The notes below the pieces were generated by a model. The model searched no databases. It was not told where the DNA came from and saw only the letters and a program-made list of their open reading frames with translations. Made by a program: the position numbers and the translations under genes. Shown here in pieces: positions 34,065-43,626 of a stretch of 64,000 nt of DNA (its first letter is position 1; the number at the start of each line of letters is the position of its first letter). The DNA is from Phytophthora colocasiae (taxonomy: Eukaryota; Oomycota; Peronosporomycetes; Peronosporales; Peronosporaceae): the NCBI GenBank assembly GCA_018806915.1, contig JAGKQI010000091.1, positions 3,224,001 to 3,288,000 of the forward strand, read 5' to 3'.

Positions 34065-34243
34065 TGTTGGAAACGGCATCCGTGTTGAAAGACTGAGCAA
34101 TCGCAGCAGTTAAAAGATCTACCGTAGGTAAAAAGATCCTCCGCTCAAGAGTCACAGGGCAGGAAGCCTCAGTCCAAGATTTCCCTTCTTATCAACAAGT
34201 TGTATATCTTTGCGTGTGAAGATCTAGTGTACACATTCTGTTA
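34065..34243 (+). repeat. Copia 3' LTR
   Basis: 179 bp, identical to the 5' LTR, followed by the GTCTC duplication at 34244-34248. Confidence 0.95.
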
Positions 34244-35535
34244 GTCTCCACCAACTCCGCACCACGAGACTGAAGTTCCTTCAATGTCTTAGTGACTGCC
34301 TCGGCAATTTCAGGCGATGAATGGTTCGTGTAATCGCTGAAGTACCCGATGCGAACACCCTTGAGCGAAGTCACGTCCTCGAACGAATGAAGATCCACAG
34401 GTGGCTGCGTCATACCGCGAGGGAAGCTAGTTTCGTCTCCACCACTCATGATAGCATAGCCGATAGCAGCATCACGAACAGAGCCAGCAATTGGACCAAC
34501 GTGAGCAACTGATGGGCAATCGGCTGCAGCGGGAGGAACTCGTTGAAACGTTGGCTTGATACCGACAACACCGCACATCGAAGAAGGGATACGGATCGAA
34601 CCTCCTCCATCCAGACCCAACGCCAACGGTACCAGACCAGAAGCTACGGCTGCAGCTGAACCGCTGGATGAACCACCAGTGTAGCATTTCGGGTTGTAAG
34701 GGTTGCGAACTGTGTAATGCATGTTGTAACCCGTGACACCCGATCCAATCTCGTGCATGTTGGTAGTTCCAAGGATAATCGCTCCAGCAGCGCGAAGTCT
34801 AGCCACCGGAGGGTCATCCTCAGTCGCAGGTTCCTCTTCGTATCCTAGAAACGAAGTACCGGTAAACATGCGGTGGCCTTTGATACGCACTTCATCCTTA
34901 ATAGCAACCGGCACGCCATCCAGCACTCCCAGTGGTTTCCCCGTTGCATATCGTTCTGCTGACGCCTTAGCGGCCGCCAAAATCTCCTCGTCATGCTTCT
35001 CCACGAACAAATTGAGCGGGAATTCGCTCTGTTGGTTCTGTTCAACTGCAGCCAATAAAGCCTTAGCCACTTGTACAGGCGTCACCTCACCCGAAGCATA
35101 GCGCGATGTATAGTCAGCAATACTCCAGTGTTTGAAGGAGGATGCATCAGTCTTTACTCCTTTCTTGCTGAACTCGTCGAGGGATAACACTTCTCCCTGT
35201 CTGAAATCGCTCTTCTTGGGCTCCAGATACGGGTAATACAACGGCAAGTCCGGGATGGAAGCTGCAAACTTGCGGGCCTCGATGATCTTGTTATCCTTGG
35301 CCAATTGGTTGCACAGGATGCGCCCTAGAACAGGCATGCGGGCGATGTACGCGAGTGCCAGTAGCGGTTGTCCGTAAAGCACTGGAGCCGACAGATCCGT
35401 CAGATCGTACCCTCCACTATTCGCCCATTGCTGCTTGAGTGTATCAAGCGGGGGCAAGTCCACACGGTCCCCCAGCATCAGCAGAGCGCTAGACAGCAGC
35501 ACCACAGCAGCCACAGCCACAGATGTCGACACCAT
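34244..35535 (-). pseudogene. Amidase (FAAH-like), 5' part, cut off by a Copia insertion
   Basis: Starts MVSTSVAVAAVVLLSSALLM, a signal-anchor-like membrane segment. The amidase fold follows. Visible catalytic elements are the Lys in VPVAIKDE, the Ser-rich loop TGGSSSGSAAAVASG and the nucleophile loop DGGGSIRIPSSMCG, a complete Ser-Ser-Lys triad. The order and anchor resemble fatty-acid amide hydrolases. It stops being homologous at ELVET where the Copia LTR begins, and the remainder is at 28309-28866. A truncated product of about 430 residues plus a few LTR-encoded ones could be made, but it would lack the C-terminal part of the fold. Confidence 0.9.
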
Positions 35536-35781
35536 GGCAGAAAGATTGACGATTAAACAATCTTTAAGAAGATGACTGTGAACTATGATATGAACCTTCA
35601 ATAACATATAAATCGACATAAACATAAACTTATTTTGACAGTTTATGTGTGGTGTACATCAATATGAAACTATCATTTCGCATTTACTTATCACGTGGCC
35701 GATTCAACTGGTGCACTTGCACTTCCCAAGAGACTGAACGTTGAGTCAAATAGAAGTCTCACTTAATCCAGTACTACGTGC

Positions 35782-36989
35782 ATGATGCCGTCGCTGGCGC
35801 CGCCTTCTTCGTCGCTCTTCAGCTCCGTCGTCTCGCAGGCCACTGGCGTCCAGTCTGTGCGTGCGCGTCTGCTGTCGACTGCGCCATCAATCGGAGAAGT
35901 GGACGACGCGGACGACGTGGAGACGGCGGACCTGCGCTCACTGTCGTCGTCCTCAAGTCATGCAGCCTCCTCCACTGCGCATTCTCATTCGACGTGTGAT
36001 TCATGTGCGCAGCTAGAGACGGACTTTGCTGGTGCTGTGCTTTTCGTTGAGAGTTATCAGGGCCCACATCGCATACTGAAGCAGGAGAACTCGTCGCCTA
36101 AGAAGGACTTTTATGCTTATTACCAACAGGCTACAGTGGGGCCATGCCCGACGACAGCACCGCCCACTGGACTCAGTAAACTGGAGCTATCCAAATGGTA
36201 TGGTAGACTAAGGACACAATTCTATAGAAGTTCGGATACTAATGCACTATGAACAGGGAGAAATGGAGAAACCTGGGCAACATGACACGACAGGAAGCTA
36301 TGAAGCGCTATACGACGGCACTGGACAATCTGGTGGATGATTGGCGTCGTAGTGCAAATCTACGCAGCGCTGTAGATCCTAGAAGCAGTTCACTAGCAGC
36401 GAGTGATGCTTCCATTGATCAAACACCGTCAGAGGCAGGTTCTGCAACTCCGAACCGAGTCAAGAGATCTACCAGCATGTTCGAACGTCTTCCACGGATT
36501 TATGACGAGCTGGGTGGGCTTCAAGACCGCATTGACGACGAGTCTAAAAAACGCGAGGAACTGGAGGCTCACTTACTCCACTTCACCCGCGATAACCGCT
36601 CCATGTTCAACGAGCAGTTGGAGCAAATGGAACTGATCCGCAACAGTCTGGTGTCTCTGGTGAAGAACCTAGAGGATGACGTCGCCCAACACTCAACTGA
36701 GCTGCAGAGATTGGCACTGCGTCAACAGGAATTGGCGTCCCATGCTGAAAACTCGCTGTTGCTCGCAGTGGAGACCCGCGTGTATCAGGTTTTCCGCATT
36801 GTGAGGCGCTGGGTGCAGAATCGCACGTTCCGCGCGGCGCTTGTCGTTCTCTTTGGTCTGCGCATGTGGCAGTTCCTGCGACGTCGCCGCCTGCCGCAGT
36901 TCCTGGCGCAAATCCTCATCCGCTGGCTTGCCAAAGTGTCGTCAATGGACAGCACTACTCCTCCACAATTGGCTGCCCCTCGACGCTGA
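35782..36989 (+). CDS. Acyl-CoA-binding domain protein, ACBD4/5-like
   Basis: Two exons, 35782-36197 and 36257-36989, joined across a 59-nt intron, give 382 residues. The splice (TG|GTATGG ... GAACAG|G) restores KLELSKW-EKWRNLGNMTRQEA, the conserved ACBP core. Before it lies FYAYYQQATVGPCPT. The acyl-CoA-binding domain spans about residues 75-170. A coiled coil (about 235-315) and a hydrophobic C-terminal segment (AALVVLFGLRMWQFL) flanked by arginines follow. This order of ACBP, coil and tail anchor matches ACBD4/ACBD5, which tether peroxisomes to the ER and deliver very-long-chain acyl-CoA. The peroxisomal site is inference. I did not find a clear FFAT motif. Confidence 0.85.
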
Positions 36990-37176
36990 CTTAGCGTAGT
37001 TTTATCTCCCGTATTTCCATGTCCTCCGTTGGACATATCTATCTCTTCTGCATGTTTTGCCAAATCCCAAAGTGAAGTTTTGCCAGGTTGAAGCCGTCAT
37101 CTGGTTCAGTTTTTGCTCGATTTTGAACTGTCCCAAAATTCCCATACTTAGATCAAGTGAGACTTCCCCTTCAGCC

Positions 37177-37183
37177 TCATTTC
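37177..37183 (+). promoter_or_regulatory. Initiator-like motif TCATTTC
   Basis: Matches YCAYTYY in the context GCCTCATTTCTAGATT, 24 bp upstream of the ATG at 37208. Confidence 0.45.
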
Positions 37184-37207
37184 TAGATTATCCCCATCAT
37201 CGACACG

Positions 37208-40200
37208 ATGTTCTGTGGGGAGTGCGGACACCGTTGGGAGCCCGACGAGATCGCTAGCGCGCGCTTCTGCGCCGAGTGTGGCGCCCCCCGTGAGGACGTC
37301 CCTCCTGCTGCTGCGCCTACACCTACACCTGCACCTGCAGCCCCCGCACCTGCGTCCTCGTTCTCTGGATCGTCCAGCTCGACTGGGTTCAGCTCTTCGT
37401 CGTACGTTGCGCCCACGTCAACTGCTACCTCCAGCTCCAGTTCCTTCAGCTTTACGCATAGCTACAATTCAGCTGCGCCTTCTACCACGTCGTACTCGAC
37501 ACCTTCGACTGCGTCATATTCGACGCCTGCAGCTGCATCCTATTCGGCGCCTTCGACCACGTCCTATTCGACTCCTGCAGCCACATCGTATTCGACACCT
37601 GTGACCACTGTGGTGCCTTCATCTGATGCCAAGTGCACGCAATGTGGTGAGCCTTTCGGTGACTTGACGGCCCTCTTTTGTGGGGAATGTGGTGCTCACC
37701 GTCCTGCGGCAACGACACCGGCCCCGGCAGCTGCTGCTCCATCTCCGACTGTGGCTAATGACGACGGTGGAGACCTGTTCGGGGTGGCCTCCACGTCCTA
37801 TTCGGCTCCGTCTTCAACTTCAGCCACTACGTCACAGCCGTCAGGATATAGCGCAGGCTCCAGCTTTGAATCGTCGGCAAGCGTAAGCTACAACCCTCCG
37901 TACGCGGCGGCGTCTACTCCTGCTGCACCAACTCCTGCAGCTGCCCCGACGTACGACCCGTACGCACCTCCTGCTTCTTCCCCTACGTACGATCCGTACG
38001 CTCCGCCACAAACGCCCGCTGCTCCCGTTGAGCCACCAGCTTCAGTGAATTTGGAAGCTGCAGCGCCGTCTGGAAGCAGTATCAGTTCGTTGCTGGCAAA
38101 TCTGTCGGTGAGCAAGCCTGAAGGCGAGAGGGATGAACCGGATGGAAAGGGCGTCGGTGTGAGCATCCGACAGGTTGTTCGAGCACGTAACATGGACTCG
38201 CTGTCCACGAAACTGGAGATATCCAATGCAGTGGAGCGCAATCGCACCGACCCGCAGGAGCGTAGTGAAGGTTACAACATAACGAAGGTGAATGACACGA
38301 TCACGGTGGTGCAGAACGAGCGTGCCGACCCTGTTGAAGAGCGCTATTACAACCAACGCACGCTACCGGACAACGGCGAGTGGCTGCAGATCCTTCGCAA
38401 GAACCGACAAGCTGGGTCCAAGTTCACGGACCCGCAGTTCCCGCCTGATGCATCGTCAATCTTCCGTGACGCCACCAACCCGAAGTACCCACATTTGCAG
38501 GAGTACATCTGGAAGTGGAAGCGCGTGACGGACTTTTTCAATGAGACGGCGTACGTAGAGATCACGATGTTGGATGACGACAAGAAACTCGTATGCAGTA
38601 TGTCCATAAAGAATCCCGCCGAGGCTGAAAGCATTTTGGAAGTGATCCGACAGAACCCCACGCCAGTCGATGGGCAGTTTTTAAAGATTGCCAAGGATGC
38701 AGTGACTACGGGCGTCACCAAGCGCAAGCGAGACCACCTCCTGCTGCTCACGAAGAACATGATCGTCCACATGAGCGAGTTCGTGCAGGATGGACTGCAG
38801 CGCTTCGAGCTCATGTGGGAGAAGAGTTTGCTGGACCACTACAAGCCTCTTGCGTTTGCTAGCGTTGGCGAAGGCTCGGGCTATCGTGTTGATGGATCCG
38901 AGTCTGGAGTCGTGTCACGCGTCTCTGTTTTGGTGCCAGTATACTTCCATGCCCAAGGAACGTGTCTGTTTGATCGCTCACGTGAATCCAAGGCTGCTAG
39001 TCGTATCTCGGGTGTTGGCATCAGCCCTGGTGATATGCGCGTAGGAAGACTTGCGGATGCGTACGTGTTTGGAGCTCTATCGATTCTATCTACATCGCAG
39101 CTAGCACTGTCACAAACGTTCCCTGAGCTGAGCGATGACTTGGTTCGTCCTGATCGCGTTGAGGTCGGCACTGCATTCCCGAAAGAGCAGCAGTACAACG
39201 AAGAGGGCGTGTATGCTGTGCGCTTTTGGCGTAACAATCGCAGCCGCGTGGTTGTCATCGATGACTACATCCCATGCAGCCAGTACGGCAAGCCTGTTTT
39301 CGGATCGTTTACAGGTAGTAACGAGAAGTTTGAGATCTGGTCGCTGCTGGTAGAGAAGGCTTACGCAAAGCTCCACGGTGGATACGAGGCGATCGTCGGG
39401 GGCCAAGAAGGCTATGCTTTGCAAGATCTATTCGGTGGTGTCCCTACTCGCTACAAGTTGCAGGAGAAGTGTCCAAATGAAGAAGTCGCGTGGCAGGCGA
39501 TCTGTACTGCCCTTCAGTCGGGCTCCCTTCTGGGTTGCAGTAATGAAGATATGGCAGCTGAGCTGCCCACAGGCCTGCGCAAGACCGACGCTTATGGCAT
39601 CATGAAACTTGTGGAGTTGGACTATCAGGGTGAACATACTCGCTTGATCCAGTTGCGCAACAGTTGGGGCATTGGAACGCACGGACAACCGGAGAAGTGG
39701 AAGGGTTCATGGTCCAACGATGACCCGAGATGGCACAATTTCTCCCGTATGCAGAAGGTGGAATGCGGCTTTCAGTTCCGGGAAGACTTTACCTACTGGA
39801 TGGATTTCAGCGCCTTTTACTGCTTCTTCACGACTGTCATCGAGTCTCGCAACCTGTACAATTTTCGTTCCCTTCCGGACGGTCTTGGCAACCCAGTTAG
39901 TCCCAGTCTGAGCGTCCACATTGTATCAGGTGAATGGAACGGCATCACAAGCGGTGGTCGTGACGCTATGCACTTGAACCCACAGGTGCAGCTCTTTTCG
40001 CCAGCTACCAATGGCTGCAACCTTGTAGTCCACCTCGAACAGCCTTCGCGCCGGGTGAAGATGGAGACTGAGTACACTTCGTATATTGCGCCAGTTGTCG
40101 TCAAGAATGGCGAACGTCAACAGCGCAAGATTGATCTATCTCAGGATGTGGTGGCCACAGGCACTTTCATTTCAAACCGCAGTTGCGTTCTAGAAGTTCC

Positions 40201-41005
40201 GTTGATGCCGGCTGAAGGCGGAAAGCCTTTCGTGATCATTCCGGCGACGTACGATGGCCACCTGCCGTACCAATTAGGCTTCTCAATGACGCTGTTTACG
40301 TCCAAGCCGACCGCAGTGGTTCCCGTTTCAGACACAGGATCCCTTCCCGTATGCTGCATCTGCCAAAAGGCTTTGTCAGGCACGTTCCGCACGTTCACAC
40401 ACGAGCAGGACGGACAAAGGAAGGTGGATCGCGTGTGTCAGGGTGCTTGTGTGGACGCCTACCGTGAGCGTAACACGCCGGTCTGCGTGGACTGCCACCA
40501 ACGGATCGAAGTGGTGGAAGGCCGTTTTTCGGGCCGAATGTTTACTCTACCCGACGGTTCCAGTGTGCATGCCGAATGTATTGACGCGTACCAGATCCGC
40601 ACGTCCGAGAAGTGCATCCATTGCGGCCACGCGATTGCTGCCATTCCTGGCCGGTTCGACGGCAAATACTTCCAGGTGAATGGCGGTAAGTGCCACGGCG
40701 AGTGTATGGAGGCATACCAGTTAGCAACTGCTCAACGCTGTGTGCACTGCAGTGAACCCGTGATCAAGCTTGCGGGTAAGTTTGACGGCCGCTTTTACAA
40801 AATCGAAGGCGATCGCCTTGTGCACTTCGAGTGCTGGGAGCAGTACCAGCAGTCGGTGGCGCCTAAGTGCGTGCACTGTGCGCAGCCAATTTTGCAGATC
40901 CCTGGGCGATTTGATGGTCGTTTTTACGAATTGGCCAGTGGCATTGGCAAGGTTCACTTCGAGTGCTGGAACGCCTACCAGACACTTGCAAACGCGCCTA
41001 AATAA
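37208..41005 (+). CDS. Calpain-like pseudoprotease with zinc ribbons and LIM-like repeats
   Basis: A single exon of 1,265 residues. Two zinc ribbons (CGEC...CAEC at the N-terminus and TQCGEP...CGECGA near 142-160) flank a Ser/Thr/Ala-rich region with YSTP repeats. The calpain domain starts near 406 (DPQFPPDASSIFRD). Where calpains have GDCWFL, this protein reads ADAYVF, with Ala near 618 in place of the catalytic Cys. Where calpains have GHAY, it reads TDAY, with Asp near 794 in place of His. RNSWG near 818 keeps the Asn. The C-terminus, from about 1047, has five tandem LIM-like modules of the form CxxC...GRFxGxxY...HxEC. It is probably a catalytically dead scaffold in the cytosol. An initiator motif supports the start. 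Confidence 0.9.
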   Translation: MFCGECGHRWEPDEIASARFCAECGAPREDVPPAAAPTPTPAPAAPAPASSFSGSSSSTGFSSSSYVAPTSTATSSSSSFSFTHSYNSAAPSTTSYSTPSTASYSTPAAASYSAPSTTSYSTPAATSYSTPVTTVVPSSDAKCTQCGEPFGDLTALFCGECGAHRPAATTPAPAAAAPSPTVANDDGGDLFGVASTSYSAPSSTSATTSQPSGYSAGSSFESSASVSYNPPYAAASTPAAPTPAAAPTYDPYAPPASSPTYDPYAPPQTPAAPVEPPASVNLEAAAPSGSSISSLLANLSVSKPEGERDEPDGKGVGVSIRQVVRARNMDSLSTKLEISNAVERNRTDPQERSEGYNITKVNDTITVVQNERADPVEERYYNQRTLPDNGEWLQILRKNRQAGSKFTDPQFPPDASSIFRDATNPKYPHLQEYIWKWKRVTDFFNETAYVEITMLDDDKKLVCSMSIKNPAEAESILEVIRQNPTPVDGQFLKIAKDAVTTGVTKRKRDHLLLLTKNMIVHMSEFVQDGLQRFELMWEKSLLDHYKPLAFASVGEGSGYRVDGSESGVVSRVSVLVPVYFHAQGTCLFDRSRESKAASRISGVGISPGDMRVGRLADAYVFGALSILSTSQLALSQTFPELSDDLVRPDRVEVGTAFPKEQQYNEEGVYAVRFWRNNRSRVVVIDDYIPCSQYGKPVFGSFTGSNEKFEIWSLLVEKAYAKLHGGYEAIVGGQEGYALQDLFGGVPTRYKLQEKCPNEEVAWQAICTALQSGSLLGCSNEDMAAELPTGLRKTDAYGIMKLVELDYQGEHTRLIQLRNSWGIGTHGQPEKWKGSWSNDDPRWHNFSRMQKVECGFQFREDFTYWMDFSAFYCFFTTVIESRNLYNFRSLPDGLGNPVSPSLSVHIVSGEWNGITSGGRDAMHLNPQVQLFSPATNGCNLVVHLEQPSRRVKMETEYTSYIAPVVVKNGERQQRKIDLSQDVVATGTFISNRSCVLEVPLMPAEGGKPFVIIPATYDGHLPYQLGFSMTLFTSKPTAVVPVSDTGSLPVCCICQKALSGTFRTFTHEQDGQRKVDRVCQGACVDAYRERNTPVCVDCHQRIEVVEGRFSGRMFTLPDGSSVHAECIDAYQIRTSEKCIHCGHAIAAIPGRFDGKYFQVNGGKCHGECMEAYQLATAQRCVHCSEPVIKLAGKFDGRFYKIEGDRLVHFECWEQYQQSVAPKCVHCAQPILQIPGRFDGRFYELASGIGKVHFECWNAYQTLANAPK

Positions 41006-41284
41006 GGGGTACGTCAGAGAGGAATACCATGGCTTGAAGTGAAGAGCCTAAGACTCCAACATGGACATACGTTAGCTGCCAGAAGTGTACAAGTAGGTAG
41101 ATGCGGCTATCTTTTGAATTGACCCCTCCCCCCTGAACTACATCACTTCTTCAAGTCTTGTTCTTCTTTTTAAATATTTAAAAAAGGTGTTATCAAACAA
41201 TACAAGAAGGAGAAAAAATGTTTTACTAGTAGTAGCTTGCAAAATTTATTTAAGAACGCGCTATCCTGCAGAAACACGAATAAC

Positions 41285-41583
41285 CTAGCATCCACTGCCA
41301 CCAGCAATGCGCAGGCAGCTCGTCGAGTCGAACAGACTCAGGATGTTAGTCATGAGGGACCAGGCGAGAGCGAAGATGAGAACAGCAATCGTCACGATAC
41401 CCGCGATTTTGTTCTTGGCACCGTCGCGCTGCATGCGGTGGAGCTCTTCCTTCTGACGCGGAAGCAGTACGACGAAAGCAATGGCGAGCAAGTTGATCGC
41501 GTAGGCAATTAGGTAAGCGTACGTGACCTCCGAGCGTACGTGGTGGTCATCCTGCTGGGGTGCGCTTTTAATCAGATCATATT
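41285..41583 (-). pseudogene. Folate-biopterin transporter, last exon
   Basis: Encodes the C-terminal helices of the transporter at 43627-44997: DDHHVRSEVTYAYLIAYAIN, LLPRQKEEL, and an end at STSCLRIAGGSGC. The acceptor CTGTACAG (41584-41591 on the minus strand) joins in phase to the donor at 43626. This gives FDIE-Q-YDLIK across the junction. The separating intron now holds a MULE, so splicing would need removal of 2,043 nt. Confidence 0.82.
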
Positions 41584-41635
41584 CTGTACAGATCAATTAC
41601 AGATCAGCTGATCAAACAGCGGGATCTGATCAAAA

Positions 41636-43524
41636 CATCATCGCAATCAACTACTCTTGTGGTGTTGCGTCACGTTGACAACTTTATATGCTTGGAACAT
41701 TGATATCTATCACTACAGTCTTACACTGTATCATTGTCACTACTCGTCTCCGCGGCTTCTCCATTGTCAACTGCATCTTCCTCGTCACTCGACAGTTCGA
41801 CATCATCAGGAGGTAGCAAGACTCTGGTGTGGCGCCGCCGCTTTGCTGACCGCAACTTCGACGTGTCCTCAAGCCGCTGAGCGTAACGGGTTGATAGACC
41901 ATCTATCGCACTGACGAATCGTGGCAAGCTCGGATGTGGATTACCAACAGCAGCGTTAATTTCGCGGTTAAAACGCTCCAAAGGGTTGTTAGTGCGGCTG
42001 ACCAGTGGTTTTATCGATATCGTGTACATTCCAAAGTCCTGCGGTTTGTACTTGAAACCATGTTTTCCTAAAATAGCGCCAGAACTTCTCCCACTTCATT
42101 TTGGAGTACACAACCGATAGCTCAAAGCACTGGCTTCAATCTTTCGCGTAACACACCGAACCCCGGGTCCACCAATCTTGCGTTGTGGAATTACAGTTAG
42201 AAGGTCGAGGAAACCCGGCACCATCGCAATCTTAACTGCATCGCTCGCAATCATTACCTTTGTTTCCATGTACCTCTTGCACGCTTGTTTGAAGTGGAAG
42301 TAACACCCGACAACACGGGCGTCTTTGAGCTGAACGCTCACTGCATCAATCAAAGCACTTTCAAAGTCGCATACAACTGTTTCAGGCAGGAGCTTTTTGT
42401 TACAGGCAATGGCGACAGCGTTGATCACGTTCCAGTACATGTCTTGGGTCTTCGACGTACACAGCACGAAAGACAGGCAAGAACAAGTCCGTAGCAAAGT
42501 CATGTATCATAAAGATAATACACTGATAGAATCCATGCGGCACGCATCGAAATGTTCCATCTATAAACAGCGAGCTGTTCTTGTACTTCAGTCGTTCATG
42601 AAGAACTGGATGAGCCCAGCCAATAACCCTCTCAAGTTCACACCATCCATATAAACCTGATGAAACTTGAAAAGGGGAATCCACCGACCGACGTCAGTGA
42701 CAGTGGAGGTACTTCGACAACGCCATGATAATTGCCCCCATAATGCGTGTGTCGCACATGATGTACACGCCGCTTGACTTGTTCGCGCGTTAACCCAAGT
42801 AGCACCTCGTCATTGTTGCCCAGATAAGAACGCTCTCTCACCAGACGCCAAATCTCTTCAGGAGGCATGCTCATGTCTGTCACGCCAGCCTGTCGGTGAA
42901 ATCACGCATACCAGCGCTGACATCCATGACTGGTGACCTTGCGTCGAACCTTGCACTGCATGTGTGCTCACCAACTAAGTCGTATCTAGACGCCCGTACG
43001 TAAAAATACACCTTAGCCTTGCACTTTGAGGTTCTAAATGAACTGCAACGGAATGAGAGCTTGATGCTAGACTTATGGTAGCGCGTGAAGGGGTAACCGT
43101 TCACAGTGATTACTGTCTTTGCGTTGTGACACGAGCAACCTGATGCTCCAGTGGATTCAGGTCTCCGTCAGGCGGTGGTAAATCCGCCATAGCCGCATCT
43201 TCCATAGCTGTAGCATCGTCCGGCGCCCTCAGCCACTCTTCCATGGCTACTGTTGAGGCTGGGCTTGGAGGTTGCATTTGCTCTGACTGGAGTGGGTTCG
43301 GCAGACTTGCCACCATCGTTGGAACGTCTACCGCAGCAGAAGAAATCGAGTGACGTGGCTCAGGTGTGCTCATCGATGTATTAGATTGGATAGTCATACA
43401 GGCCGCCATCACCTTGGCGGTAATTGAGCGCGTGCGGGGATGGTCGTTGGACATTGTAGTAGTCAAGTGGGCAGTGCGCAGAGCTTGGTCGATAGCTAAA
43501 TGAAGTGCATGCAATGGTTGGCCT
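41636..43524 (-). mobile_element. Decayed Mutator-like element in a transporter intron
   Basis: A broken minus-strand MULE transposase is readable in successive frames. An N-terminal Pro/Ser-rich part (from about 43514) is followed by a FLYWCH-like zinc segment (SFRCSSFRTSKCKAKVYFYV, GEHTCSARF; 42880-43104). The transposase core follows: FIDGTFRCVP near 42550, VVCDFESALIDAV and GCYFHFKQACKRY near 42300-42400, and RTNNPLERFNREIN near 42000. At least three frame changes occur. Imperfect direct repeats of about 28 bp (41609-41637 and 43525-43553) flank it. The exact ends are uncertain and no terminal inverted repeat is evident. Confidence 0.75.
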
Positions 43525-43626
43525 TGATCAAATCACGGGATCCGGAGCAAACCGTACTGTTGTACAGAAGCTGATCTGTACCGTATATGATCACAGAAAA
43601 ATTCTTCGCCTGCTGGATGTACTCAC

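Larger units (their letters stand above)
28867..34243 (+). mobile_element. Ty1/Copia LTR retrotransposon inside an amidase gene
   Basis: A 5,377-bp element with two 179-bp LTRs that I read as identical, flanked by the 5-bp duplication GTCTC. Order on the plus strand is gag with CCHC knuckle, protease, integrase, reverse transcriptase, RNase H, which is the Copia order. The internal frames are broken many times. A purine-rich tract (GGAGGAGGG) precedes the 3' LTR and a GGTTATGAGCCC-like primer site follows the 5' LTR. Identical LTRs mean a recent insertion. Confidence 0.95.
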
